Shown here: in pieces, positions 27,450 through 35,361 of the stretch
Layout: the number at the start of each line of letters is the position of its first letter
Position numbering within the stretch: position 1 is the first letter of the stretch
NCBI RefSeq assembly: GCF_000369505.1
Contig: NZ_KB850055.1
Span: 124,001-188,000 of the forward strand
Length of the DNA: 64,000 bases
From: Acinetobacter sp. NIPH 298
Lineage (GTDB): Bacteria; Pseudomonadota; Gammaproteobacteria; Pseudomonadales; Moraxellaceae
Reading direction: 5' to 3'
The notes under the pieces: generated by a model
Seen by the model: only the letters and a program-made list of their open reading frames with translations
The model's database searches: none
Told to the model about the DNA's origin: nothing
Made by a program: the position numbers and the translations under genes

Positions 27450-27579
27450 TATGTGTCTCCAGACTTTATAGTTTGTAGCAAATAATTCGTTTGCAGAGAA
27501 TGTTCAAAACCTATGCAGTATAGTAAAAAAAAGCAATGAAGAAAGTGTTTTACATCGCTTAAGCTAGACTGAACAGTTC

Positions 27580-28092
27580 TTAGCAAGTGGCTAGAGGTTC
27601 AGGGGTAATTTGACCCATTTGGCTTAATTTTATTCGCGTATGATATTTGGGGGAATTTGCACAATAAAAGAAACTACCATTTGAACCTCTCGGTAACCCA
27701 CTATCGCCTTGGAAAGTAATCGAATTGATTCTTAGTGTACCTCTCCAGTCTAAGCTTCCATATTTATAGTTAAGTGGTGTGGCATAGAGGAGGGTCTCAC
27801 TGGGATCACGTTGTCGATTGTTATTTGTATCAATGAAGCTTATAAATCCTTTATTCCAATCCCGATCACAGGTCAATAAATCTTGACTTGCGCACAGCGT
27901 CACATTTCTTCGATAGGTTTGTGCATCAGCTTTTGATTTTTGTATATGAATTGTGAGTGTTCTTTTGAGTTGAATGGCTTCATTTGACATCATTAAGTCA
28001 TTAAAATGGGGTAGACTGAGACACACTAAAATTGCAAAAATTGCGATACACGTGATTAATTCACTGATTGTGAGACCTAAAATTTTAAACAT
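27580..28092 (-). CDS. Type IV pilin-like minor pseudopilin (FimT/GspH family)
   Basis: This protein of about 170 residues is a minor pilin-like protein. The N terminus MFKILGLTISELITCIAIFAILV has the prepilin pattern: Gly before a hydrophobic residue, Glu at +5 (cleavage after ILG, ahead of LTISE), then a membrane helix. The C-terminal region shows FimT-like features (YRRNVTLCASQD and SFYCANSPKYHTRIKLSQMGQI) with Cys pairs. Prepilin peptidase (PilD, not in window) would process it. FimT-type pilins of Acinetobacter bind DNA in natural transformation, as shown for related species. The start at 28092 was chosen by the short leader; ATGs upstream extend the leader. Confidence 0.82.
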   Translation of the reverse strand: MFKILGLTISELITCIAIFAILVCLSLPHFNDLMMSNEAIQLKRTLTIHIQKSKADAQTYRRNVTLCASQDLLTCDRDWNKGFISFIDTNNNRQRDPSETLLYATPLNYKYGSLDWRGTLRINSITFQGDSGLPRGSNGSFFYCANSPKYHTRIKLSQMGQITPEPLATC

Positions 28093-28482
28093 TGTTTGAC
28101 CCATATAATATTTCTGTAATTTTTTTATTAACAAAGTGTTAAGTAACGGCTGTATTTATTCTGTTAAGTTTAGTATTTAGACAAACTAATGATTACTTCG
28201 TACTACAAAGACTGCTAAAATCAAAGACAGTGAACAATAAGCTATTCTCTCTATCGCTTTGAATTAAAAATTACTGAACTACAACGGAAATTGTAAGAAA
28301 ATTTGTCAATAATTTACGAGGTTAAGGTTATCAAGCACTTGGAAAATTCATCAAGTGTTTGTATGATTCAAAGTGAAGTGAATAGCTTAAAAAAAATACT
28401 GTGGAACATACCTTGTTCTCAGGGGCCAAAAATCATAGGCTGAGCTTGAACAACAAACAATTGTTATCTCTGGAGGATATCC
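28093..28482. other. Long 5' region of ompA
   Basis: About 390 bases separate the divergent pseudopilin and ompA genes. I see no gene. A partial inverted repeat (GCACTTG with CAAGTGT, about 28334-28361) and the RBS GGAGGATATCC ahead of ompA are visible. The region must contain the ompA promoter and a long untranslated leader. Many outer-membrane protein mRNAs have such leaders and are regulated by sRNA, but I cannot show this here. Confidence 0.5.
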
Positions 28483-29532
28483 ATGAAATTGAGTCGTATC
28501 GCACTTGCTATGCTTGTTGCTGCTCCCTTAGCTGCTGCTAATGCGGGCGTAACAATTACTCCATTATTGCTTGGTTACACATTCCAAGACACTAAGCACA
28601 ACAATGGTTCTGAAAATTTAACTAGTAGCGGTGAATTACAAGACGATTTATTCGTTGGTGCTGCTATTGGTGTGGAATTAACACCTTGGTTAGGTTTTGA
28701 AGTTGAATATAACCAAGTTAAAGGCGACGTTGATAGCGCTGCTGCTAACTCTGAATATAAGCAACAACAAATCAACGGTAACTTCTATGTTACTTCTGAT
28801 TTGATCACTAAAAACTATGACAGCAAAATCAAACCTTATGTTTTATTAGGTGCTGGTCACTATAAATACTCGTTCACCGATGCAACTGATACTCAGTTAG
28901 GTCGTGCTGGTCGTGGTTTGAAAGAAGAAGGTACTTTGGGTAATGCTGGTATCGGTGCTTTCTGGCGCTTGAACGATGCTTTATCTCTTCGTACTGAAGC
29001 TCGTGGTACTTATAACATCGATGAAGACTTCTGGAACTATACAGCACTTGCTGGTTTAAACGTAGTTCTTGGTGGTCACTTGAAGCCTGCTGCGCCAGTC
29101 GTAGAAGTTGCTCCAGTTGAACCAACTCCAGTTGCTCCACAGCCACAAGAGTTGACCGAAGATCTTAACATGGAACTTCGCGTATTCTTTGATACAAATA
29201 AATCAGACATCAAGCCACAATACAAGTCTGAGATTGCGAAAGTAGCAGAGAAGTTAGCTGAGTACCCGAATGCGACTGCTCGTATTGAAGGTCATACAGA
29301 TAACACTGGTCCACGTGCATTAAACGAACGTTTATCATTGGCTCGTGCTAACTCAGTTAAATCATCACTTGTAAATGAATACAATGTTGATGCATCTCGT
29401 TTGTCTACTCAAGGTTTCGCTTGGGATCAACCGATTGCTGACAACAAAACTAAAGAAGGTCGTGCTATGAACCGTCGCGTATTCGCTGCGATTTCTGGTA
29501 GCCGTACTGTTTTAGTTCAACCAGGTCAATAA
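28483..29532 (+). CDS. ompA: Outer membrane protein OmpA (Omp38-type)
   Basis: OmpA is the main slow porin and envelope anchor of Acinetobacter. The 349-residue precursor has a signal peptide ending ANA near residue 22, an eight-strand barrel, a Pro-rich linker [16 protein letters not shown], and a C-terminal OmpA domain that binds peptidoglycan. The binding residues appear in [19 protein letters not shown] and [24 protein letters not shown] (Asp and Arg). The C terminus stops at VQPGQ, lacking the short Ala-rich tail I recall from A. baumannii OmpA. It has a strong GGAGG and a strong terminator, fitting high expression. The gene is intact. Confidence 0.97.
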   Translation: MKLSRIALAMLVAAPLAAANAGVTITPLLLGYTFQDTKHNNGSENLTSSGELQDDLFVGAAIGVELTPWLGFEVEYNQVKGDVDSAAANSEYKQQQINGNFYVTSDLITKNYDSKIKPYVLLGAGHYKYSFTDATDTQLGRAGRGLKEEGTLGNAGIGAFWRLNDALSLRTEARGTYNIDEDFWNYTALAGLNVVLGGHLKPAAPVVEVAPVEPTPVAPQPQELTEDLNMELRVFFDTNKSDIKPQYKSEIAKVAEKLAEYPNATARIEGHTDNTGPRALNERLSLARANSVKSSLVNEYNVDASRLSTQGFAWDQPIADNKTKEGRAMNRRVFAAISGSRTVLVQPGQ

Positions 29533-29550
29533 TTTCAAGTCATTGATAAT

Positions 29551-29582
29551 AAAAAAAGCGACTCATTTGAGTCGCTTTTTTT
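29551..29582 (+). terminator. Rho-independent terminator of ompA
   Basis: GCGACTCA and TGAGTCGC form the stem, with flanking A- and T-runs of seven bases. The structure lies 19 bases past the ompA stop. Confidence 0.88.
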
Positions 29583-29650
29583 ATTGTCGATACGCTGTAA
29601 ATATTCATTTTATTTCTCCTCAGTTTTACTCATTTTATCAAAAAATGTGT

Positions 29651-29809
29651 CTACCAAACACCTTTATTCAATTGTTGTTTGGCTTGTTGACGATCGCGAC
29701 GGTGTTGTGCGCGTGGCTTTTCTGTTTCGTGAATCCCTCCTTTCTTTAGTAAAGGGGACAAAGCTACAGGATTGCGAACTTTGATTTTTGGCATCTCTTT
29801 CAGTTTCAT
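29651..29809 (-). CDS. Small basic protein downstream of rtcB
   Basis: A 52-residue frame begins at ATG 29809, four bases after the rtcB stop, and ends at 29651. The product starts MKLKEMPKIKVRNPVALSPL and is strongly basic, with KKGGIHE in the middle and RAQHRRDRQQAKQQL near the end, then NKGVW. The basic helical tail suggests RNA or ribosome contact, which is inference. The tight spacing suggests a shared mRNA with rtcB. I do not recall a named family. Two overlapping plus-strand frames here are less likely to be genes. Confidence 0.68.
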   Translation of the reverse strand: MKLKEMPKIKVRNPVALSPLLKKGGIHETEKPRAQHRRDRQQAKQQLNKGVW

Positions 29810-29813
29810 TTGA

Positions 29814-31019
29814 TTATCCTTTGATACATAAAATTTGTTTAAGTGTATGAACGACTTCGATCAGTTCTGATTGGTTTGCCATCACTTGATCAATATCTTT
29901 GTATGCGCTTGGGATTTCATCAATCACCCCCGCATCTTTACGGCATTCAATGCCTTGGGTTTGTTGAATAAGATCCTCTTGGCTAAACAGTAACTTCGCT
30001 TTATTGCGACTCATTTTCCGTCCAGCACCATGTGAACATGAGCAGAACGATTCAGGATTGGCCTTGCCTTTGACAATATAAGAGCGTGCTCCCATTGAAC
30101 CGGGGATAATGCCTAATTCGTCTAAACCTGCTCGAATAGCACCTTTTCGAGTAATGAATAGATCTTCACCAAAGTGATTTTCCCGACTGACGTAGTTGTG
30201 GTGGCAATTAATCGCTTCCTTGGTCATTTGAAAGGGTGGTAGAAGCGGACGGATCGCTTCTAGGATTAACCGCATCATTTCGCGACGATTTTCATAAGCG
30301 TATTCTTGCGCCCATTGCACAGCTTCTACATAGTCATCAAAGCTGTTCGAACCTTCGGCAAAGTAACTTAAATCTTTTTCTGGAACATGACCAAAACGAT
30401 GCTGAGCTTCTTTCTTCGCCAGTTCAATAAAGTATGTGCCAATCACATTACCTAAACCTCGGCTTCCAGAATGTAACATTACCCAGACGTCCTGATTTTC
30501 ATCTAAGCACAGTTCAATAAAGTGATTACCTCCACCCAACGTACCGAGTTGTTTCTGCCAAGTCGCGTCAAACTTTCTTAACATCCGCACCAAGCCTGGA
30601 TGCTTTTTGATAATAGGCTGTAAGCGTTTTTCCAAAGGGATAATGCTCGAAGCTTTGGCTTTGATCTGTTTATGCAGTTCAAAACCCACAGGAACTTTGC
30701 GTTCGATTGCATGTCGCAATGGTGCAAGGTGATCTGGCAATTGTGATGCTTTTAGATTGAGTCGAATCGCATTCATTCCACAGCCGATATCCACCCCGAC
30801 TGCCGCAGGAATAATGGCGTGCTTGGTGGGAATTACACTACCAACAGTTGCGCCTTTACCGACATGTACATCAGGCATCACTGCAATATGTGAATATATA
30901 AATTGCAGTTGTGCCATTTTTTTGAGTTGTTCAATGCTTTCACTATCAATGTCGTTGGTGAAGATTTTCACTGGAACGCCATATAGAGCATCAGCATTCA
31001 GTATTTTTTGTATGCCCAT
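29814..31019 (-). CDS. rtcB: RNA-splicing ligase RtcB
   Basis: RtcB joins 2',3'-cyclic phosphate (or 3'-phosphate) ends to 5'-OH RNA ends with GTP and Mn2+, for tRNA and rRNA repair. The 401-residue protein shows the metal-binding GVDIGCGMNAIRL near residue 75, LGGGNHFIEL, HSGSRG, and the C-terminal SCSHGAGRKMSR containing the histidine that is guanylylated. No RtcA cyclase or RtcR regulator gene is next to it, unlike in E. coli. A leader with its own promoter, a nine-codon frame, hairpins and a terminator lies upstream (31047-31256), and a small basic protein gene follows at four bases. Regulation therefore differs from the sigma-54/RtcR scheme. Confidence 0.95.
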   Translation of the reverse strand: MGIQKILNADALYGVPVKIFTNDIDSESIEQLKKMAQLQFIYSHIAVMPDVHVGKGATVGSVIPTKHAIIPAAVGVDIGCGMNAIRLNLKASQLPDHLAPLRHAIERKVPVGFELHKQIKAKASSIIPLEKRLQPIIKKHPGLVRMLRKFDATWQKQLGTLGGGNHFIELCLDENQDVWVMLHSGSRGLGNVIGTYFIELAKKEAQHRFGHVPEKDLSYFAEGSNSFDDYVEAVQWAQEYAYENRREMMRLILEAIRPLLPPFQMTKEAINCHHNYVSRENHFGEDLFITRKGAIRAGLDELGIIPGSMGARSYIVKGKANPESFCSCSHGAGRKMSRNKAKLLFSQEDLIQQTQGIECRKDAGVIDEIPSAYKDIDQVMANQSELIEVVHTLKQILCIKG

Positions 31020-31046
31020 TTTCTTATCTCGGTCATTTTATTTTTT

Positions 31047-31104
31047 TGTCCGAATAGGCATAAAAAAACCTAGCGAATGCTAGGTTTAAATAGACATTCG
31101 GACA
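31047..31104 (-). promoter_or_regulatory. Long-range inverted repeat enclosing leader terminator
   Basis: TTGTCCGAAT at 31047-31056 pairs with ATTCGGACAA at 31095-31104. The pairing encloses the terminator hairpin. Its outer arm overlaps the 3' arm of the upstream hairpin GGACAAGTG/CACTTGTCC (31100-31132), so these two pairings compete. This gives an RNA switch-like layout. Confidence 0.6.
31062..31087 (-). terminator. Terminator in rtcB leader
   Basis: On the minus strand AAACCTAGC and GCTAGGTTT pair around ATTC and a run of T follows. It lies between the permease gene and rtcB and about 45 bases ahead of the rtcB start, so it would truncate the leader transcript before rtcB. Confidence 0.8.
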
Positions 31105-31132
31105 AGTGATCATGAAGATTCACCACTTGTCC
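31100..31132 (-). ncRNA. Hairpin of rtcB leader transcript
   Basis: GGACAAGTG and CACTTGTCC form a perfect 9-bp stem with a 15-base loop, between the nine-codon frame and the terminator. Together with the promoter and terminator it could define a short stable RNA of about 150 bases, or the 5' leader of rtcB. Confidence 0.5.
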
Positions 31133-31153
31133 GTGAGGTGACAGTGCCAAATC

Positions 31154-31183
31154 TTACAATGTGTTTCCTAGTTGTAATGGCAT
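31154..31183 (-). CDS. Nine-codon leader peptide frame upstream of rtcB
   Basis: The frame MPLQLGNTL begins at ATG 31183 with a near-perfect ribosome site AGGAGG (31191-31196) spaced seven bases away, and ends with TAA. It is far too short for a normal gene but the ribosome site is among the best in the window. It sits downstream of a promoter-like pair and upstream of hairpins and a terminator, as in leader-peptide attenuators. The peptide has no run of a single amino acid of the kind seen in biosynthetic attenuators, so translation itself or the peptide may be sensed. Confidence 0.5.
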   Translation of the reverse strand: MPLQLGNTL

Positions 31184-31213
31184 ATGTCGTCCTCCTATAT
31201 AATAGTGCCGTTG

Positions 31214-31256
31214 AAAATATGAGCAGAGATTCTACTCATATTTTGTGTTCAGTCAA
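31214..31256 (-). promoter_or_regulatory. Promoter with overlapping 10-bp dyad, rtcB leader
   Basis: On the minus strand TTGACT (31256-31251) and TAGAAT (31234-31229) are 16 bases apart, a good sigma-70 promoter. AAAATATGAG and CTCATATTTT form a perfect 10-bp inverted repeat over 31214-31244, covering the -10 box. It could be an operator. Alternatively the stem and following T's terminate the permease transcript just upstream. Confidence 0.6.
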
Positions 31257-31271
31257 GTATAAATCAATGAT

Positions 31272-32729
31272 TTATTCACCTGCTTTCACATTCATATCTT
31301 TATAAGCGATTAACTTGCTTTTATGTTTCCACTTATAACCGAGCCAGATTGCCAAAAATAGAGGAATACTGATATAGGTGGATAAAACTCCAAGCCAATC
31401 AATTTTTCCACCGAGCACGGCCTCATAGTTTTGACCAAGGATGATGATTGAGCAAAGAATAAATGCAAACCACGGTGCAAATGGGAAGAACTTGGCGCGA
31501 TAGGCGAGGTCTTCCAGCTTGTAGCCTTGTAAAATATATCCTTTACGGAAACGATAGTGTGAAATCGCAATCCCTAACCAGACAATAAAGCCACACATGC
31601 CTGACATATTGAGCAACCAGTTAAAAACCTGCTTTTCGCCCATAAAGGTTGTCAAAAAACATAATGCAGCAACGGCAGTTGTCGCATAGAGTGCATTCAT
31701 CGGTACGCCACGACGATCAAGTTTGGAGAAGAGTTTAGGCGCTCTTCCTTCACGTGCCATATTCCATAACATACGAGTCGAAGAATACATGCCTGAGTTG
31801 CCAGCAGACAAAATCGCACTGAGAATGACCGCATTCATCAAACTGGCTGCAAAAGCAAAGCCTGCTTTTTCATACAGTAAGGTGAAAGGTGACAACGCAA
31901 TATCTTCACTTGCAGCAGCTTTTAATAGCATTGGATCATCGTAACTGACCAGTGTACCAATGATGAAAATACATAGAATATAGAATAAGAGGATACGCCA
32001 AAAAATCTGTTTGATTGCCAAAGGAATTGTTTTCTTCGGATCTTTTGATTCACCCGCAGCGACCCCGACCATTTCTGTACCTTGGAAAGAGAATCCCGCA
32101 ATCATTGCTACACCAATCATGGCTTGCAGACCACCTACAAAGGGCGCGTCTTGATAGGTCCAATTGGAAAAAGCAGCAACATTTGGCGTGAGCATGATTT
32201 TAACAATCATGGCAATACCAATGATAATAAAGACGATGATTGCAATCACTTTGATCATGGAGAACCAGAACTCGCTCTCACCAAAGCCTTTAACTGTTAA
32301 CGAGTTGATCCCAAAAATAATCGCAAGGAAAATCGCACTCCAGTAAAAACCAGGAAGATCTGGGAACCAAAATTTCATGATGAATTGTACAGCGACAAGT
32401 TCAAAAGCAACGGTAATGGCCCAGTTATACCAATAATTCCAACCTAAGGCGAAACCAAAGCCATGCTCAACATAACGACTACCATAAGTGAAAAATGCAC
32501 CTGATGTTGGGGTGTGTGTTGCCAATTCGCCTAAACTGGTCATCAAGAAATAAATCATCAGACCAATCAATGCATAGGCCAGCAATGCACCACCAGGGCC
32601 AGCATTTGCAATGGTAGAGCCTGAAGCAAGGAATAAGCCAGTACCAATTGATCCACCAATGGCAATCATATTGAGGTGGCGAGCGCCGAGCTTACGCTGA
32701 AGGTGTTGGGGAGCAGATGTATCGCTCAT
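31272..32729 (-). CDS. LysP-like basic amino acid permease (APC family)
   Basis: This 485-residue, 12-helix inner-membrane permease begins with the AAT-family signature ARHLNMIAIGGSIGTGLFLA and LGELATHTPTSGAF. The run GFALGWNYWYNWAITVAFELVA and FGESEFWFSMIKVIAIIVF follows E. coli LysP closely, so lysine or a related amino acid is the likely substrate; this is by similarity from memory. Transport is proton-driven. It precedes rtcB on the same strand but the leader promoter and terminator lie between, so the genes are likely separate units. The start is ATG, with GGAATTTTT before it. The upstream gene rsmC ends nine bases away, so it may be transcribed from rsmC. Confidence 0.9.
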   Translation of the reverse strand: MSDTSAPQHLQRKLGARHLNMIAIGGSIGTGLFLASGSTIANAGPGGALLAYALIGLMIYFLMTSLGELATHTPTSGAFFTYGSRYVEHGFGFALGWNYWYNWAITVAFELVAVQFIMKFWFPDLPGFYWSAIFLAIIFGINSLTVKGFGESEFWFSMIKVIAIIVFIIIGIAMIVKIMLTPNVAAFSNWTYQDAPFVGGLQAMIGVAMIAGFSFQGTEMVGVAAGESKDPKKTIPLAIKQIFWRILLFYILCIFIIGTLVSYDDPMLLKAAASEDIALSPFTLLYEKAGFAFAASLMNAVILSAILSAGNSGMYSSTRMLWNMAREGRAPKLFSKLDRRGVPMNALYATTAVAALCFLTTFMGEKQVFNWLLNMSGMCGFIVWLGIAISHYRFRKGYILQGYKLEDLAYRAKFFPFAPWFAFILCSIIILGQNYEAVLGGKIDWLGVLSTYISIPLFLAIWLGYKWKHKSKLIAYKDMNVKAGE

Positions 32730-32738
32730 AAAAATTCC

Positions 32739-33764
32739 TTAAACTTTATATTTCGCACTGGCATATAGAACCTTGAACCCTTGTTGGTCAGTTTTGATGA
32801 CACATTGACCAAAGCTTTGTTCAATAAGTGGCTGATAATTCAAAAAACGATTTGCGACGATCCATAATTCACCTGAACGTTTTAGGTGTGATTTTGCAAG
32901 CTTGCATAGCGCTTCACTGGCATCGTAATCGGTATAGATTCCCTGATGGAAAGGCGGATTGCTGACAATCGCAGCCAAATCTTTGGGTGCATCACCAAAG
33001 CCTGTTACAGGTTGAAGGTGTAACTGATCTAAATTTAGCCCATTTCGCTGAAACGTCATTTCAGTTGACCGTAATGCAAATGCATCAATATCAAGCGCAA
33101 AAATTTGTTGCTGTGGATTTAGTTTGGCCAAATATGCACTAATAATCCCAGCACCGCAGCCAAAGTCGGCAATCTTACCCGATTTTACTTGATCAAGGTA
33201 AGGAACTAATACGGCCGTTCCAATATCCAAATGATCTTGGCTAAATACACCGGGCAGTGCGCAAACTTCTAAACGATCTTGATTCACTTGTACGGTATAG
33301 GTTTTTAACCAGTAATCTAGTGGTTTCAATTGTTCAGTTTTTTCAATTTTCATGTGCCAAAGTTGACAGTGACGCGCACTATCTAATTTCTGTGTTTGAC
33401 CATACTGCTGTAATTGTTTTGCTGCACGTTCAACCCCACCTTTTTTCTCACCAACGAGAAAAACGTGCTGACCTTGCTGTAAATGGCTCACCACCACATG
33501 CAGAATATAGTTCAACAATTCCTTTGATTTAGGCACAAAAATAATGACTTGTTCAAAGACAGCTTGAGGAAATTCAACTGAGAAATGTGATGAAATTCCA
33601 GCATTTAAAAAGCCTTGATGCTCAGCAAAGTTCCAAGTCCATACAGATGCTTGTGCTTGGCTGGGTAGTTCTTTGGCGAGTTGATCATTCGGGGCATTAA
33701 TCAATAAGATATGCCCATTTAAATAATCTTGTTGACGTAAGACGACTTCACTACGTGGATCCAT
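32739..33764 (-). CDS. rsmC: 16S rRNA (guanine-1207-N2)-methyltransferase RsmC
   Basis: RsmC methylates G1207 of 16S rRNA in the 30S subunit. The 341-residue protein has the two-domain layout of RsmC: a degenerate N-terminal methyltransferase-like domain and a C-terminal catalytic one with [21 protein letters not shown] and the N-P-P-F motif in [17 protein letters not shown]. The length matches the E. coli enzyme (about 343). The stop codon lies nine bases ahead of the LysP-like permease, suggesting an operon on the minus strand. The frame is intact. Confidence 0.92.
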   Translation of the reverse strand: MDPRSEVVLRQQDYLNGHILLINAPNDQLAKELPSQAQASVWTWNFAEHQGFLNAGISSHFSVEFPQAVFEQVIIFVPKSKELLNYILHVVVSHLQQGQHVFLVGEKKGGVERAAKQLQQYGQTQKLDSARHCQLWHMKIEKTEQLKPLDYWLKTYTVQVNQDRLEVCALPGVFSQDHLDIGTAVLVPYLDQVKSGKIADFGCGAGIISAYLAKLNPQQQIFALDIDAFALRSTEMTFQRNGLNLDQLHLQPVTGFGDAPKDLAAIVSNPPFHQGIYTDYDASEALCKLAKSHLKRSGELWIVANRFLNYQPLIEQSFGQCVIKTDQQGFKVLYASAKYKV

Positions 33765-33825
33765 ATTGATCTCTCATCAAAACAAAACCCAGTCGTGAAA
33801 CTGGGTAAGTGTCGAGGTTGGATGA

Positions 33826-35184
33826 TTATTTATGCGTTTCAGGTAAAACTATATTTAAAATCAAAGCGGCAATACCGCCTGTTGCGACACCAGAGCTAAA
33901 AATATTTTTAAATAATTCGGGTAGGTGTTCAAGAATCTGTGGAACTTGTGCAACCCCTAGACCTAAAGCTAGAGAAATTGAAATGATTAACAAGGCACGA
34001 CGATCCAAATGAATCCCTGACAGGATGTTGATGCCAGAAGCTGCAACAGCACCGAACATAACCATTACCGCGCCACCTAAAACAGCTTGAGGGACCGCTT
34101 GGATCACAGCTGAAACAGCAGGGAATAGCCCTAAAATGACCAGCAGAGCAGCAATCCAAAGACCCACATATCGACTCGCGACACCTGTGAGCTGAATCAC
34201 CCCATTATTTTGGGCAAAAACTGAACTCGGGAAAGTATTGAAGATACCTGCTAAGAATGAATTTGCACCATTGACCAGTACGCCACCTTTAATTCGCTGC
34301 ATCCAAATCGGACCATCAACGGGTTGATTTGAAATTTTACTGGTTGCAGTGACATCGCCAATCGCTTCAAGTGAAGTGACTAAATAAATAAATGCCATTG
34401 GAATAAATAAGCTCCAAGAAAAACTTAAACCAAAATGCATCGGGGTAGGAACTTGCACAAGCGGTGCATCATTTAAAACAGAAAAATCTAAATGCCCCAT
34501 AAATCCTGCAAGAATATAACCGATCACCAAGGCGATCAAAATTGCTGAACTTTTCACCCAAATAATACGAATACGATTCAGCAAAATAATGATGCCAAGT
34601 ACGGTACATGACATGATTAAATTATCAGCATTGGCGAATGTTTGATTCTGCATCGCGGTATAACCACCACCCATGCTAATCAAACCTTCTTTAATCAAGG
34701 TCAAACCAATCAGCAGAACCACGATACCCGTAACCAAAGGCGTAATCAGTTTTTTGACCCAAGGTAAAATGCGTGAAACACCCATTTCGATAAATGAACC
34801 TGCAATCACAACCCCGAAAATGGCAGCCATCACTTGTTCAACAGGCGTGCCAGCAGCCACCATTGCACTACCAATACCAATGATTGGACCAATAAAATTA
34901 AAACTTGTCCCCTGAACAATTAATAATCCCGCACCGAAAGGCCCTACTTTTTTACACTGTAAAAAAGTAGCAATGCCTGAAATGATGAGAGACATCGATA
35001 AAATCATATTGGTGTCTTCACGAGAGACACCAAGTGCGAGACAAATCAGTAATCCGGGGGTAATAATCGGGACTAAAATGGCTAAAAGATGTTGCAAAGC
35101 GGCTAAAAATGCAACAAAAGGTTTCGGGCGATCATTCAGCCCGTAAACAAGATCGAGCTGTTGCTGAGGTAGGGGTTTCGACAT
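33826..35184 (-). CDS. NCS2-family xanthine/uric acid-type permease
   Basis: This 452-residue, 14-helix nucleobase:cation symporter-2 transporter has the family signature QNNGVIQLTGVASRYVG in helix 10 and the TM8 ... LEAIGDVTATS region, where the Glu and Asp residues coordinate the purine. The sequence is closer to XanQ/UacT than to UraA, so xanthine or uric acid is the likely substrate, though base specificity is not settled. It lies 61 bases upstream of rsmC on the same strand, and diverges from typA. No purine catabolism genes adjoin. Confidence 0.88.
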   Translation of the reverse strand: MSKPLPQQQLDLVYGLNDRPKPFVAFLAALQHLLAILVPIITPGLLICLALGVSREDTNMILSMSLIISGIATFLQCKKVGPFGAGLLIVQGTSFNFIGPIIGIGSAMVAAGTPVEQVMAAIFGVVIAGSFIEMGVSRILPWVKKLITPLVTGIVVLLIGLTLIKEGLISMGGGYTAMQNQTFANADNLIMSCTVLGIIILLNRIRIIWVKSSAILIALVIGYILAGFMGHLDFSVLNDAPLVQVPTPMHFGLSFSWSLFIPMAFIYLVTSLEAIGDVTATSKISNQPVDGPIWMQRIKGGVLVNGANSFLAGIFNTFPSSVFAQNNGVIQLTGVASRYVGLWIAALLVILGLFPAVSAVIQAVPQAVLGGAVMVMFGAVAASGINILSGIHLDRRALLIISISLALGLGVAQVPQILEHLPELFKNIFSSGVATGGIAALILNIVLPETHK

Positions 35185-35361
35185 GGGAGCATAAAAAAGC
35201 GATAAGCATTAGTGGAATATTCTAATAGAGTTGGACTATTTTACCAACGATTCGATTGCAATTCGTCAGAAAAAAAGTTGTCTGTCAATAAACTGTCACT
35301 ACTAAAGCGTAATATTTTTCTGTATAATTTGCCCTCAAATTTAAAGCGTATTGAATTATAC

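Noticed and set aside
29720..29755. CCCTCC... AGGGG-like sequence near 29.7 kb as another copy of the gcd repeat
   Set aside because: It lies within the coding sequence of the small basic gene and lacks paired arms.
29543..29784. Two overlapping plus-strand frames after ompA
   Set aside because: They lie across the terminator and opposite the small basic gene that follows rtcB, and have no ribosome site.
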